Shown in pieces: positions 1-8,066 of a stretch of DNA of 64,000 nt. A program made the translations under genes and the position numbers. The DNA comes from Streptomyces formicae (GTDB lineage Bacteria > Actinomycetota > Actinomycetes > Streptomycetales > Streptomycetaceae), in contig NZ_CP071872.1 of NCBI RefSeq assembly GCF_022647665.1, positions 3,844,001 through 3,908,000 of the forward strand. Reading direction: 5' to 3'. The notes under the pieces were generated by a model, which was not told the origin of the DNA, did no database searches, and was given only the letters and a program-made list of their open reading frames with translations. Within the stretch, counting starts at the first letter, position 1. Each line of letters opens with the position of its first letter.

Positions 1-631
1 GTCGCTCCTGCCCGGCTGGAGCCGCGCCCACCTCCTCGCCCATCTCGCCCGCAACGCCGACGCCCTGCTCAATCTGCTCACCTGGGCGCGTACGGGCGTC
101 GAGACGCCGATGTACACCGATCTGGCACAGCGTGAACGGGACATCGAGCAGGGCGCCTGCGCACCGCCCGCCCGGCTGCGCGCCGATGTCCGCGCGACGG
201 CCGCCGGTCTCGACGCGGCGATCGCCGAACTGCCGTCGCGGTCCTGGACCGCTCCGGTCCGCAGCGCACTCGGCCGTGACATCCCCGCCTCCGACGTGCC
301 CTGGCTGCGGGTCCGCGAGCTCTGGATCCACCTCGTGGACCTCGGCACCGGAGCCTCGTTCGGCGATCTGCCCACCGCACTCGTGGACGCCCTGCTGACC
401 GATGTGGCGGGCGCGCTGGGCAGGCGGCCGGGCGTTCCGGAACTGCTCCTGGAGGCCACGGACCGTACGGAGACGGCCTGGCGGCTGCCGGCCGGAGCCG
501 CTGGTCCCGCGCGCGTCACCGGTTCCGCCGCCGGTCTGCTGGCCCTGCTGACGGGCCGCACGGGCGACGCGTCGGTGCGCGGCCTCGATCCGCGTCCCGA
601 CGAACTGACGGCCATCCCCGTCTGGTTGTGA
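1..631 (+). CDS. mycothiol-dependent maleylpyruvate isomerase, 5' end outside window
   Basis: The frame is open from base 2 to the TGA at 629-631, so the N-terminus is missing and about 209 residues are visible. The first residues (LPGWSRAHLLAHLARNAD) match the opening helices of the DinB-like mycothiol-dependent maleylpyruvate isomerase fold. In RELWIHLVDL a Glu and a His stand four residues apart, as the zinc ligands do in that family. The enzyme isomerises maleylpyruvate to fumarylpyruvate in the gentisate pathway. The next gene encodes a 3-hydroxybenzoate 6-hydroxylase-like enzyme, which makes gentisate, so the context agrees. Other DinB-like thiol transferases share the fold, so the substrate rests mainly on the neighbours. 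Confidence 0.85.
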   Translation, partial: SLLPGWSRAHLLAHLARNADALLNLLTWARTGVETPMYTDLAQRERDIEQGACAPPARLRADVRATAAGLDAAIAELPSRSWTAPVRSALGRDIPASDVPWLRVRELWIHLVDLGTGASFGDLPTALVDALLTDVAGALGRRPGVPELLLEATDRTETAWRLPAGAAGPARVTGSAAGLLALLTGRTGDASVRGLDPRPDELTAIPVWL

Positions 632-697
632 ACCCTGCGCGGGACCAACCCCGACCGCCCGTCGATCCGCCCCCGCCGACGTGGGAGGAGAACCACC

Positions 698-1900
698 ATG
701 ACCACCACCGCACCCGATCGGACCGGCCGGTCCTGTAACGCCGACGAGGTCATCGTCGTCGGCGGCGGAATCGGCGGTCTGACCACTGCCCTGGCGCTCG
801 CGCGCGGCGGACGGCCCGTCCTCGTACTGGAGCGTGCAGATGCCTTCACCGAGATCGGCGCGGGCCTCCAGCTCGCGCCCAACGCCACCCGTGTCCTCGA
901 CCGCCTCGGCGTCCTGGAACGCGTCGTCGCCGCGGGCGTGCTCCCTCGCCGCCTCGTCTTCCACTCCGCACTGAGCGGCCGCGAACTCACCCATCTCGAC
1001 CTGGGAGACGCCTGCCGCGAGCGGTACGGCGGACCGTACGTCGTCCTGCACCGCAGCGATCTGCTCGCCATCCTGGTCGACGCCTGCCGCGCGGCCGGCG
1101 TGGCGCTGGAGAACGGCAGGCACGTCGTCTCCGTCACCGACGAGCCGGACCGTGCCGTCGTCACCTGCGCGGACGGGGCCGCGTACGAAGGTGCGCTGGC
1201 GGTCGGGGCCGACGGGCTGCGCTCCGGCGTGCGCTCCCGGTTCAGCGACGACGAGCCGGTCTGCTCCGGCTACGTGGCCTACCGGGGCGCGGTCCCGATG
1301 GAGCAGGTCAGCGGCGCCGGCGAACTCCATGACGTACGCGTCTGGTTCGGGCCCGGGCTGCATCTGGTCCAGTACCCGCTGCGGACCGGGTCGCTCTTCA
1401 ACCAGGTGGCGGTCTTCCGCAGTCCGCGCCACGCGGCGGGCGATACGGAGTGGGGTACTCCGGACGAACTCGACGAGGTCTTCTCCGCGACCTGCGCCCA
1501 GGTACGCGAGGCCGTCCCGGCGCTGTGGCGGCACATGCGCTGGCCGATGTACGACCGTGAGCCGCTGGATACCTGGGCGGCGGGCCGCACGGTGCTCCTC
1601 GGCGACGCGGCCCACCCGATGCTGCAGTACCTGGCGCAGGGCGCGTGCCAGGCGATCGAGGACGCCGTTGCCCTGGTCCGCGCGCTCGACGGTGCGGCCG
1701 GCGGGCTCGGCGCGGCTCTGAAGACGTACGAGGAACAGCGCGTACCGCGCACGACCCGGGTGCAGCGGACCGCCCGGGTCTGGGGCGACATCTGGCACGT
1801 CGAGGGCGTGGCAGCGCTCCTGCGCGACGAGCTTTTTGTGCAGCGCCGCCCCGACGACCACCGGCACGTCGACTGGCTGTACGGCACGGCTGCCGGCTGA
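698..1900 (+). CDS. FAD-dependent 3-hydroxybenzoate 6-hydroxylase-like monooxygenase
   Basis: A 400-residue group A flavoprotein monooxygenase. An ADP-binding GGGIGG motif sits at residues 22-27, a DG-type motif (GADGLRSGVRSRF) near 165-180, and a GD motif (GDAAHPMLQYLAQGA) near 300-315. The last motif has the form seen in 3-hydroxybenzoate 6-hydroxylases and related salicylate hydroxylases. The reaction would be NADH-dependent para-hydroxylation of 3-hydroxybenzoate to gentisate in the cytoplasm. The ATG follows a strong GGGAGGAG ribosome site. It lies 67 bp after the isomerase and 33 bp before an aromatic-acid transporter, a probable operon. Salicylate 5-hydroxylation is less likely because that reaction uses a different enzyme class. 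Confidence 0.85.
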   Translation: MTTTAPDRTGRSCNADEVIVVGGGIGGLTTALALARGGRPVLVLERADAFTEIGAGLQLAPNATRVLDRLGVLERVVAAGVLPRRLVFHSALSGRELTHLDLGDACRERYGGPYVVLHRSDLLAILVDACRAAGVALENGRHVVSVTDEPDRAVVTCADGAAYEGALAVGADGLRSGVRSRFSDDEPVCSGYVAYRGAVPMEQVSGAGELHDVRVWFGPGLHLVQYPLRTGSLFNQVAVFRSPRHAAGDTEWGTPDELDEVFSATCAQVREAVPALWRHMRWPMYDREPLDTWAAGRTVLLGDAAHPMLQYLAQGACQAIEDAVALVRALDGAAGGLGAALKTYEEQRVPRTTRVQRTARVWGDIWHVEGVAALLRDELFVQRRPDDHRHVDWLYGTAAG

Positions 1901-1933
1901 CCGTCCCGGCCCACGCACTCTCCTGGAGATCAT

Positions 1934-3223
1934 GTGAAACCGAACCCCGCGCATCCGCGCGTGTCCGAGCCGCCGGTACGACGGAGACCGTCCTGGATCG
2001 CGGTCACTCTCGTCTGCTGGCTCCTCGTCGTCCTCGACGGCTACGACCTGATCGTGTACGGCACCGTCGCGCCGGCCTTGCTCGACGAGCCCGCGTGGCG
2101 GCTGACCGAGTCCGGCATCGGCACACTGGGCAGCGTGGCCTTCGTCGGCATGATGGCGGGAGCGCTGACGGCCGGGCGGCTGTGCGACCGCTACGACCGC
2201 CGCCGGGTGATCCTCGCCAGCGTGGCCTGCTTCAGTCTGTTCAGCCTCGCCGGGGCGGTGGCCGCGTCGCCCACGCAGTTCGGCACGTTCCGCTTCCTCG
2301 CCGGTCTCGGTCTGGGCGGGCTCGTACCGAGTGTCACAGCCCTGGTCCACGAGGTGTGTCCGCCCGCGCGGCGCGGCCTGGTGACCACGGCCATGCTGTC
2401 GGGCATCCCGCTCGGCGGCACCGCCGCCTCGCTCCTCGGCGCGTCGCTGATTCCGCAGCACGGCTGGCGGGTGATGTTCTGGCTGGCGGCGATCGGCCTG
2501 CTTGCGCTTCCGCTCGCGGGGCGCATCCTGCCGCGGCGTGCGCTCCCGGACGCCGCCGCGCCGGAGCCGGTTGCCGGGCGGCCGAAGAGCCGTACGGGCA
2601 TGGCGGCGATCTGGTCGCCCTCGTACCGGCGCACCACGCTGGCCTTCTGCGGAGCTGCGCTCGGTACGCTGCTCTTCTGGTACGGGCTCGCCACCTGGCT
2701 GCCGCAGCTCATGCGCGAGTCGGGATACGACCTCGGCTCGGCCATCACCTTCCTGCTCGCGCTCAATCTCGGGGCCGTCGCCGGATCGTTGGTCGCCGCG
2801 CGGCTCTCGCACCGCTTCGGCGCGTTGCGCACCGCGACGTGCACCGCGCTGCTGGGCGCCGTCTCGCTCGCACTGCTGAGCACGCACCCCGACCGCGCTG
2901 GGACGTACCTCCTGGTGGCGCTGGCGGGTACGGGCGGCCACACCACGCAGTGCCTGCTCAACGTGGCCGTGGCGGGCCGCTATCCGGACGCTCTGCGGGG
3001 CACGGGCCTGGGTGCGCTCACCGGCATCGGCCGGATCGGCGCGATCACCGCTCCGCTGCTGGGCGGCTGGCTGCTCCAGGCGGGGTTCGGGGTGCGGGCG
3101 AACTTCACCGTGTTCGGCGCAGCCGCGGCGCTGGCGGCGGTGCTCACGCTGGTGGTGCCGCGGCTGCGGGCGCAGGACGGTGCGGCGGCGCGCACAGCCC
3201 GCACCCGTATCACCCCTGTGTGA
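1934..3223 (+). CDS. MFS aromatic-acid:H+ symporter (AAHS family)
   Basis: A 429-residue, twelve-helix MFS transporter. The first helix carries the DGYDL motif (LDGYDLIVYGTVAPALL) typical of the aromatic acid/H+ symporter family, and the loop 2-3 motif GRLCDRYDRRRV is present. It probably imports 3-hydroxybenzoate, gentisate or a similar acid across the membrane. The start is GTG at 1934; the overlapping ATG at 1932 is followed at once by a stop. A GGAGAT ribosome site lies upstream. Its 3' end overlaps the convergent IclR remnant by 14 bp. Confidence 0.85.
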   Translation: MKPNPAHPRVSEPPVRRRPSWIAVTLVCWLLVVLDGYDLIVYGTVAPALLDEPAWRLTESGIGTLGSVAFVGMMAGALTAGRLCDRYDRRRVILASVACFSLFSLAGAVAASPTQFGTFRFLAGLGLGGLVPSVTALVHEVCPPARRGLVTTAMLSGIPLGGTAASLLGASLIPQHGWRVMFWLAAIGLLALPLAGRILPRRALPDAAAPEPVAGRPKSRTGMAAIWSPSYRRTTLAFCGAALGTLLFWYGLATWLPQLMRESGYDLGSAITFLLALNLGAVAGSLVAARLSHRFGALRTATCTALLGAVSLALLSTHPDRAGTYLLVALAGTGGHTTQCLLNVAVAGRYPDALRGTGLGALTGIGRIGAITAPLLGGWLLQAGFGVRANFTVFGAAAALAAVLTLVVPRLRAQDGAAARTARTRITPV

Positions 3224-3980
3224 CACCGGGCCTTTCGACGAGCACGGCCCAGGCGAGGAGCGCGGCCAGTTTCCCGCCGGCCTCGGTGAGCGGCCGCAGG
3301 TACCGCTCGCGCTTCTCGTCCGAGATACGGCTCAGCGGTGCGCCGATGCTCAGCCCGCCGGCGAGCGCACCGCTGGGCCGTACGACGGCGACGCCGACCG
3401 AGCCGACGCCGACCGAGCCGACGCCGTCCTCGCTCTCGCCCGCGTTGAGCGCGTATCCGCAGGTGCGCACCCGCTCCAGCTTGGCGATGAGCTCCGAACG
3501 CCGGGTCGTCGTCGCGGCGGTGACATGCGTCAGTGCCTCCGTCGGGTAGAGCGCGCGCACCTGCTCGCGCGGGAGGCGGGCGAGCATCGCCTTGCCGAGG
3601 CTGGTGGTGTGTGCGGGCAGCACGCGCCCGGTCCTGTTGCTCACGCGCAGGGCAAGCTCGCTCTCCACGCCGTCGACGAAGCGGACCTGGGTGCCCTCCG
3701 ACACACCGAGGTGGACTGTCGCTCCGGTCTCGGCGGCAAGGGATTGCAGCAGGGGCCGGGCCACGGCCCGTACGTCCATCCGCTGCACGGCGGCCAGCCC
3801 GATCCCGACCAGCGCGGAGCCGGCCCGGTAGAGCCGGCTGGAGGGGTCCTGCTCGACGAAGCCGTGGTAGACGAGCATGGCCATCAGCCGGTGCGCGGTG
3901 GACTGCCTGCCCGACACCGAGCGCCTCGCGCGCCTCGGAGAGCCGCATCTCCTGCCGGTCGACCGTCACGGCGGGGCGGG
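3210..3980 (-). pseudogene. IclR-family regulator broken by a 4-bp duplication in its HTH
   Basis: The main frame (3210-3917) gives the end of the winged helix (STAHRLMAMLVYHGFVEQD) and a full IclR effector-binding domain ending near ERPGVTQG. The first half of the HTH (RLSEAREALGVGQ) lies in another frame just upstream. On the + strand CTGC is tandemly repeated at 3903-3910. Removing one copy fuses the halves to ALGVGQSTAHRLMAML, exactly as expected for IclR proteins. So the gene looks inactivated by a GCAG duplication rather than a homopolymer error. The N-terminal 30 or so residues are also poorly recognisable. Such regulators usually control adjacent aromatic catabolism genes, here the convergent transporter operon. 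Confidence 0.8.
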
Positions 3981-4111
3981 TGGTGTCACAACAGAGGTCG
4001 AGTGGAATCTCGGCGGTCCGCGAAGTACGGGCTGTGGACGATGCCGGAGCCGCCGTGGCCGACGAAGCCCTGCCGAGCGGTGAGATTCCGCGTGTGCGTG
4101 GGTAGCGCGCA

Positions 4112-4276
4112 TCAGGCGCCAAGTCGAGCGCGCAGGGTGGCGTACTCGCGCGCGGCCGACGTCGGTGTGGGAGGCCCTGCGGCGGCGCGTGCCGCGGGCG
4201 CGCTGCCAGGCATCCTGCCGAGGCCGAGCACGAGGCCCGTGGTACCCGCCGCGCTGAGAACTCGGCGACGGGACAT
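4112..4276 (-). pseudogene. signal-peptide stub of a TAT-exported polysaccharide lyase (PL8-like)
   Basis: The ATG at 4276 opens MSRRRVLSAAGTTGLVLGLG, a classic twin-arginine signal peptide, followed by a REYATLRARLGA segment that resembles the start of the mature part of PL8 (hyaluronate-lyase-type) enzymes. A TGA follows at 4112-4114 and no lyase domain is found downstream, where the IclR remnant begins. It sits 26 bp after the adjacent lyase on the same strand, so a two-gene lyase operon probably lost the body of its second gene by deletion. The PL8 assignment rests on a short segment. Confidence 0.55.
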
Positions 4277-4302
4277 GGGTTGAGGGCGGGGGAGCAGGGG
4301 CG

Positions 4303-5001
4303 TCAGTCCGCGTCGGCGCGGGTGGTGCCGAGCTTGAGGTCGTTGGCCCAGTGGATCTGTTCGGTGGTGGCGAGCTTGCTGTCGTAGACGCCCCAGCGTG
4401 GTTTGTTGCCCAGGACGTCCCAGGTGCGGGCGTTCGGGGCGTTGGCGACCTGGGTGCCGTCGAGGTGGACCTGGATACTGCCGGTGGTGTCGGGGCGGGC
4501 CAGGATGCCGAGCTGGAGTCTGTGCCAGGTTCCGGCGGCGAGCGGGGCTTGGCCGATCTTGTTCCACACTTCGCCGGGGGCGATGTACCAGACGTGCAGG
4601 TAGCCGGCGTTGACCTGCAGGAGCAGGGGGTAGTTCTGGTTGTGCTGGTCGTCGTTGCCGTTGGACTTCCACTGGAAGACGATGGAGGGGGCTTGGGTGG
4701 TCATGATTTCCCAGCCGAACCAGTAGGGGTGTGACTGGGTGCCGGTGAACTGGTATTCCGACCCGTCCGTGTTGACGGTGTGGGCCTCGCAGCGGGCGTT
4801 GCCTGCCTTGTTGACGAAGCCCCAGATCAGACCGCGGCCGTCGTTCCAGTCGGGGGTGTAGACGTGGTTGCCCTCGTCGCAGTGGAAGGCGAGGCCGGCC
4901 TGCATGCCGGCCCAGCCCTCGTCGGTGTCCGGCTGGGTGTTGGCGGCAGGCAGCGAACGATCTGATCCGTTGGTGGCTCGCGTACAGGAGGAGGCCCGCA
5001 C
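4303..5001 (-). CDS. heparin-lyase-I-like polysaccharide lyase, N-terminus probably missing
   Basis: A 232-residue open frame from a GTG at 5001. It has the beta-jelly-roll signature of PF14099-type polysaccharide lyases: GWAGMQAGLAF, DWNDGRGLIWGFVNKAG, FGWEIMTT, VWNKIGQAPLAAGTWHRL, LDGTQVANA and KPRWGVYDSK. Family members are normally exported and begin with a signal peptide. Here the first residues (MRASSCTRATNGSDR) do not look like one, so the start may be lost or the gene truncated. The product would cleave an acidic polysaccharide by beta-elimination outside the cell. The next gene on the strand is the stub of another lyase. Confidence 0.7.
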   Translation of the reverse strand: MRASSCTRATNGSDRSLPAANTQPDTDEGWAGMQAGLAFHCDEGNHVYTPDWNDGRGLIWGFVNKAGNARCEAHTVNTDGSEYQFTGTQSHPYWFGWEIMTTQAPSIVFQWKSNGNDDQHNQNYPLLLQVNAGYLHVWYIAPGEVWNKIGQAPLAAGTWHRLQLGILARPDTTGSIQVHLDGTQVANAPNARTWDVLGNKPRWGVYDSKLATTEQIHWANDLKLGTTRADAD

Positions 5002-5002
5002 A

Positions 5003-5037
5003 CGGTCCGGCCCGGCGGGGGGTCTGCCGGACGGGCC
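5003..5037 (-). terminator. possible hairpin downstream of the DUF11-like gene
   Basis: Just after the stop at 5038-5040, read on the minus strand, GTCCGGC and GCCGGAC form a perfect 7-bp inverted repeat with a 14-base loop. There is no U tract, which is common for Streptomyces terminators. Weak evidence only. Confidence 0.3.
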
Positions 5038-5709
5038 CTAAGGCCGCTGGTGGTCGGGGCGCTTCTTGTCGTGGGAATCGTGGTCGTCGTCGTGGCCGTG
5101 GTCCCCGCGGCCCTTGGACGTGTTCACCGTGGCGCTCGACCGGTTCGACGTCACCTGGGAGCCGTCTGGCAGCGTGCCCGTCGCGGTGGCGGTGTTCCTC
5201 ACCGAGCGCGCTCGGATGTCGCCCTTGGTGACCGTGTAGGAAGCCGTGCAGGTCATTCGCTCGCCCGGTGCGAGGGAGGTGCCGGGGCAGGACACCTCCG
5301 GATCGGGGCCCTTCCCGGTGAACTCCGTTTCGTCCACCCGCACATCGGTCAGGTGCTGCGTGCCGGTGTTCGCGACGACGAAGCGGTACTCGATCCGCTT
5401 GCCGGCCCGGTGCACCTTGCCCTGTGAGGCCGTCTTCTTCAGCTTCAGTCCCGGACCGTGATGCCCTGAGGCGGTCACCGTCGCGCTCGCCGGGGCCGAG
5501 GTGCGCGTGCCTCGACGCGCACGGGTTCCGGATCTCCCGGGGGTGTGGTGACGGACATCTACGGCTCCCGGGAGTGCTCGTGGAACTGTCGGACGCTTGC
5601 GCCGGTACATCACGAGCGGTAACAGTTCATACGCCCTCTTGATCACGCCGCCGCCTCCGCGGGAACGTGTCATTCCAACCCACCTGGAAATGTGCCCCCA
5701 ACGGCTCAC
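5038..5709 (-). CDS. DUF11/DUF7507-like repeat-domain protein, probably a fragment
   Basis: A 223-residue ORF containing one clear DUF11-like beta-sandwich domain at about residues 85-195. Its landmarks are LKLKKTAS, YRFVVANTGTQHLTDVRVDE, CPGTSLAPGERMTCTASYTV and NTATATGTLPDGSQVTS. These domains are normally strung in tandem in large secreted or wall-anchored proteins; only one is present here. The tail is rich in His, Asp and Lys (DHGHDDDHDSHDKK). The N-terminal 80 residues are Arg-rich and lack a convincing signal peptide, so the true start is uncertain and the gene may be the surviving end of a longer one. Confidence 0.55.
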   Translation of the reverse strand: MSRWGHISRWVGMTRSRGGGGVIKRAYELLPLVMYRRKRPTVPRALPGAVDVRHHTPGRSGTRARRGTRTSAPASATVTASGHHGPGLKLKKTASQGKVHRAGKRIEYRFVVANTGTQHLTDVRVDETEFTGKGPDPEVSCPGTSLAPGERMTCTASYTVTKGDIRARSVRNTATATGTLPDGSQVTSNRSSATVNTSKGRGDHGHDDDHDSHDKKRPDHQRP

Positions 5710-6010
5710 AACCGGAAGCGATGGCCTGGCCGGCCTCGCCGGGTGGTGCCGTTCCCCGCGTTCGTCAGCCCGTTCGACCCGGTGCGTCAGGGGCCGCCGG
5801 AGCCGTCACCGAAGACCGGTACCTTCGACGCAGAGGCCAGGTCGCTGCCGCCCCGGGTCGGTGCCGGCACCAACCCGGTCATCGCAGCCGAGCCGGTGAT
5901 CATCGGCCGGCGGCCGGGCACGGCCGGACGGCGGGCACCGGCCGCCCGGCCCGGGGCGGGACCGACTCGAAGGCGGCGCGCCACTCTTCGTGCAGCTGCG
6001 GTGTCGAGGC
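5710..6010. other. intergenic stretch, no gene recognised
   Basis: Between the DUF11-like gene and the XRE gene, both on the minus strand. Frames here give only Arg/Pro-rich shadow translations and no recognisable domain. Confidence 0.5.
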
Positions 6011-6313
6011 TTACGAGGCCAACCGCTCCCGTGCGCTGTGGCCAGAGCTGGCCGGTCCGACGCCACGGTCGGGCCGGCTGATCTCGGCCCACACCGCATC
6101 GAGGGAGAGGCCGAGGACATCGGCGATCGCCGCGATGGTCGGGAAGGCAGGGGTGGCCACGCGGCCCGACTCGATCTTCCGGAGGGTCTCCGGTGAGACA
6201 CGTGCGTCGAGCGCGATGTCGAGCATCGAGCGCTCTCCCCTGGCCCGGCGCAGGAGGGCGCCGAGGCGCTGTCCGCGTTCGATCTCTGCGGGAGTGAGCG
6301 GCAACCTGACCAT
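6011..6313 (-). CDS. XRE-family helix-turn-helix regulator
   Basis: A 100-residue DNA-binding protein. The HTH_3 domain covers about residues 10-70: RLGALLRRARGERSMLDIAL, then VSPETLRKIESGRVATP, then IAAIADVLGLSLDAVW. It is divergent from the methionine aminopeptidase gene with a 66-bp gap holding two copies of an 11-bp direct repeat. It therefore probably represses itself and that gene. This XRE/peptidase arrangement is familiar in actinobacteria. Ends at a TAA at 6011-6013. Confidence 0.85.
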   Translation of the reverse strand: MVRLPLTPAEIERGQRLGALLRRARGERSMLDIALDARVSPETLRKIESGRVATPAFPTIAAIADVLGLSLDAVWAEISRPDRGVGPASSGHSARERLAS

Positions 6314-6329
6314 GACTCCGATTCTAGTA

Positions 6330-6354
6330 CCGGTATAGTTTGGCCGGTATAGTT
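6330..6354. promoter_or_regulatory. direct-repeat operator candidate between XRE and map genes
   Basis: CCGGTATAGTT occurs at 6330-6340 and again at 6344-6354, spaced 14 bp start to start. It is AT-richer than its surroundings and lies between two divergent starts, the expected place for an XRE-dimer binding site overlapping -10-like TATAGT elements. Confidence 0.6.
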
Positions 6355-6379
6355 ATTGGCCGCGTGAGAAGGGCGTCGC

Positions 6380-7162
6380 ATGATCGAGATCCTCAACCCC
6401 ACCCTGCTGGACCGAGCAAGAGCCACAGGCGCCCTGGTCGGTGACATCCTGCAGACGCTGAAGAGCCGTAGCAGGATCGGCACGAACCTTCTGGACATCG
6501 ACCGGTGGGCCGAGAAAATGATCGTCGAGGCGGGAGCGCTGTCCTGTTACGTCGACTACGCGCCATCCTTCGGACGCGGCCCGTTCGGCCACTACATCTG
6601 CACGGCCGTCAACGACGCCGTGCTCCACGGGCGGCCGTACGACTACACGCTCGCCGACGGCGATCTGCTGACACTCGACCTCGCCGTCTCCAAGGGCGGA
6701 GTCGCTGCAGACGCTGCCATCAGCTTCATCGTGGGCGACGCAAAGCCCCCGGAGAGCGTCGCGATGATCAGCGCAACCGAACGCGCGCTGGCCGCAGGGA
6801 TCGCCGCTGCCGGGCCCGGCGCTCGCATCGGCGACATCTCCCATGCCATCGGCACGGTCCTCAGCGAGGCGGGGTACCCGATCAACACCGAGTTCGGGGG
6901 TCATGGCATCGGATCAACGATGCACCAGGACCCGCACGTTGCGAACACCGGACGGCCCGGCCGCGGCTACGAACTGCGCCCTGGGCTGCTGCTGGCACTG
7001 GAACCGTGGGTCATGGCGGACACTGCTCGACTCGTCACCGATGCCGACGGGTGGACGCTCCGAAGTGCGACAGGCTGCCGGACAGCACACAGTGAGCACA
7101 CGATCGCGATCACCGACGACGGAGCCGAAATCCTCACCTTGCCGAAGCAAGCGCAGCCGTGA
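6380..7162 (+). CDS. map: type I methionine aminopeptidase
   Basis: A 260-residue pita-bread metallopeptidase that removes N-terminal Met from nascent proteins. The five metal ligands can be placed in order: Asp in LLTLDLAV, Asp in AADAAISF, His in FGGHGIGSTMHQDP, Glu in LALEPW and Glu in HSEHTIAI. The substrate-side His occurs in GPFGHYICTAVND. The length fits the short type I form without an N-terminal zinc finger. It is transcribed away from the XRE gene and is probably a regulated second copy, not the housekeeping one next to ribosomal genes. Confidence 0.92.
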   Translation: MIEILNPTLLDRARATGALVGDILQTLKSRSRIGTNLLDIDRWAEKMIVEAGALSCYVDYAPSFGRGPFGHYICTAVNDAVLHGRPYDYTLADGDLLTLDLAVSKGGVAADAAISFIVGDAKPPESVAMISATERALAAGIAAAGPGARIGDISHAIGTVLSEAGYPINTEFGGHGIGSTMHQDPHVANTGRPGRGYELRPGLLLALEPWVMADTARLVTDADGWTLRSATGCRTAHSEHTIAITDDGAEILTLPKQAQP

Positions 7163-7246
7163 GGCCGGAACCCGGAACCCGGAACCCCCGTGAACCTCTG
7201 CTCCAAGCACTGCATCGCGCATCGTCGGTGAAACGAAAGACTGCCA

Positions 7247-7333
7247 ATGCCTCACGTCAACCAGTCGCCCTTCGCACGATTGATCAACGTGGAGATCAAC
7301 GCAGCGAACGCAGATGCCGAGCAGGGGAGCTGA
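7247..7333 (+). CDS. 28-codon ORF coupled to the amidotransferase gene
   Basis: ATG at 7247, TGA at 7331-7333, product MPHVNQSPFARLINVEINAA followed by eight residues. Its last codons contain the GGGGAG ribosome site of the next gene, whose ATG is only 4 bp beyond the stop, so the two are probably translationally coupled. A purine-rich GAAACGAAAGA precedes it. It could be a real peptide (a leader or a modified-peptide precursor) or chance. I know no family for it. Confidence 0.35.
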   Translation: MPHVNQSPFARLINVEINAANADAEQGS

Positions 7334-7337
7334 GGCG

Positions 7338-8066
7338 ATGACGCCCTCGCACGCACCGGGCACGCCGACCGCCGTGGTCGTACAGAACACCAGGAGCGGC
7401 GGTCCCGGCCGGGTCGGGGCCTGGCTGCGCGAGGCGGGAATCGGCCTCGAAGTGCTGCGTCCCTACGAGGGTGAGGCCCTGCCCCAGGCGCTCGACGGCA
7501 GGCCGCTCCTCGTGCTCGGCGGCGGCTTCCTGCCGGACGACGACCAGCGCGCGCCCTGGCTCCCGGCCACCCGCCGCCTCGTCGCGCAGGCGCTGGACGA
7601 CGGCACGCCCGTCCTCGGCATCTGCCTCGGTGGCCAGTTGCTCGCACAGGTCGCGGGCGGCAGCGTACGGGCGCATCACGGGCAGCCCGAGTTCGGCAGC
7701 ACACAGATCCGGCTGCGCCCCGAAGCCGCCGACGATCCGCTGCTGTACGGGCTCGGAGCGACGGTTCCCGCGATCGAGCGGCACGTCGACGCGATCACCG
7801 AACTCCCGCCGGGTGCCTCCTGGTTGGCGTCCAGTGCGGCCTGCCCCCACCAGGCGTTCCGGGTCGGGGCGCGGGCCTGGGGTGTGCAGTTTCATCCGGA
7901 GGCGGAGGCTGAGCGGATCGCCGGCTGGGACCGGGAGCGGCTGGCCCGGCAGGGCTTCGACAGGGACCGGCTGCACACCGAGGCCGTGGCCGACGAGGGG
8001 GCGGCGGTCTCGGCGTGGTCGGTGTTCACGCGGAGGTTCGCTCAGGTGTGCGCGCGGCCGCCGTGA
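7338..8066 (+). CDS. class I glutamine amidotransferase (GMP synthase-like domain)
   Basis: A 242-residue GATase class I protein. The nucleophile Cys is in the elbow GICLGGQLLA (about residues 95-104), and the catalytic His-Glu pair is in WGVQFHPEAE (about 178-187). The N-terminal strand (VVVQNTRSGGPGRVGAWL) and LVLGGGFLPDDD are typical of stand-alone GMP-synthase-like amidotransferases. Such proteins liberate ammonia from glutamine, or act as gamma-glutamyl hydrolases, on an unknown small molecule. Start chosen at 7338 because GGGGAG lies 8 bp upstream. No synthetase partner is adjacent. Confidence 0.85.
   Translation: MTPSHAPGTPTAVVVQNTRSGGPGRVGAWLREAGIGLEVLRPYEGEALPQALDGRPLLVLGGGFLPDDDQRAPWLPATRRLVAQALDDGTPVLGICLGGQLLAQVAGGSVRAHHGQPEFGSTQIRLRPEAADDPLLYGLGATVPAIERHVDAITELPPGASWLASSAACPHQAFRVGARAWGVQFHPEAEAERIAGWDRERLARQGFDRDRLHTEAVADEGAAVSAWSVFTRRFAQVCARPP

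Noticed and set aside
1645..3549. A 634-codon + frame across the hydroxylase end and transporter
   Set aside because: Arg/Pro/Ala-rich shadow of the MFS gene, no motifs.
2980..4122. A 380-codon minus frame spanning IclR and transporter
   Set aside because: Only a short stretch (RLSEAREALGV) is real IclR sequence before the 4-bp duplication; the rest is out of frame.
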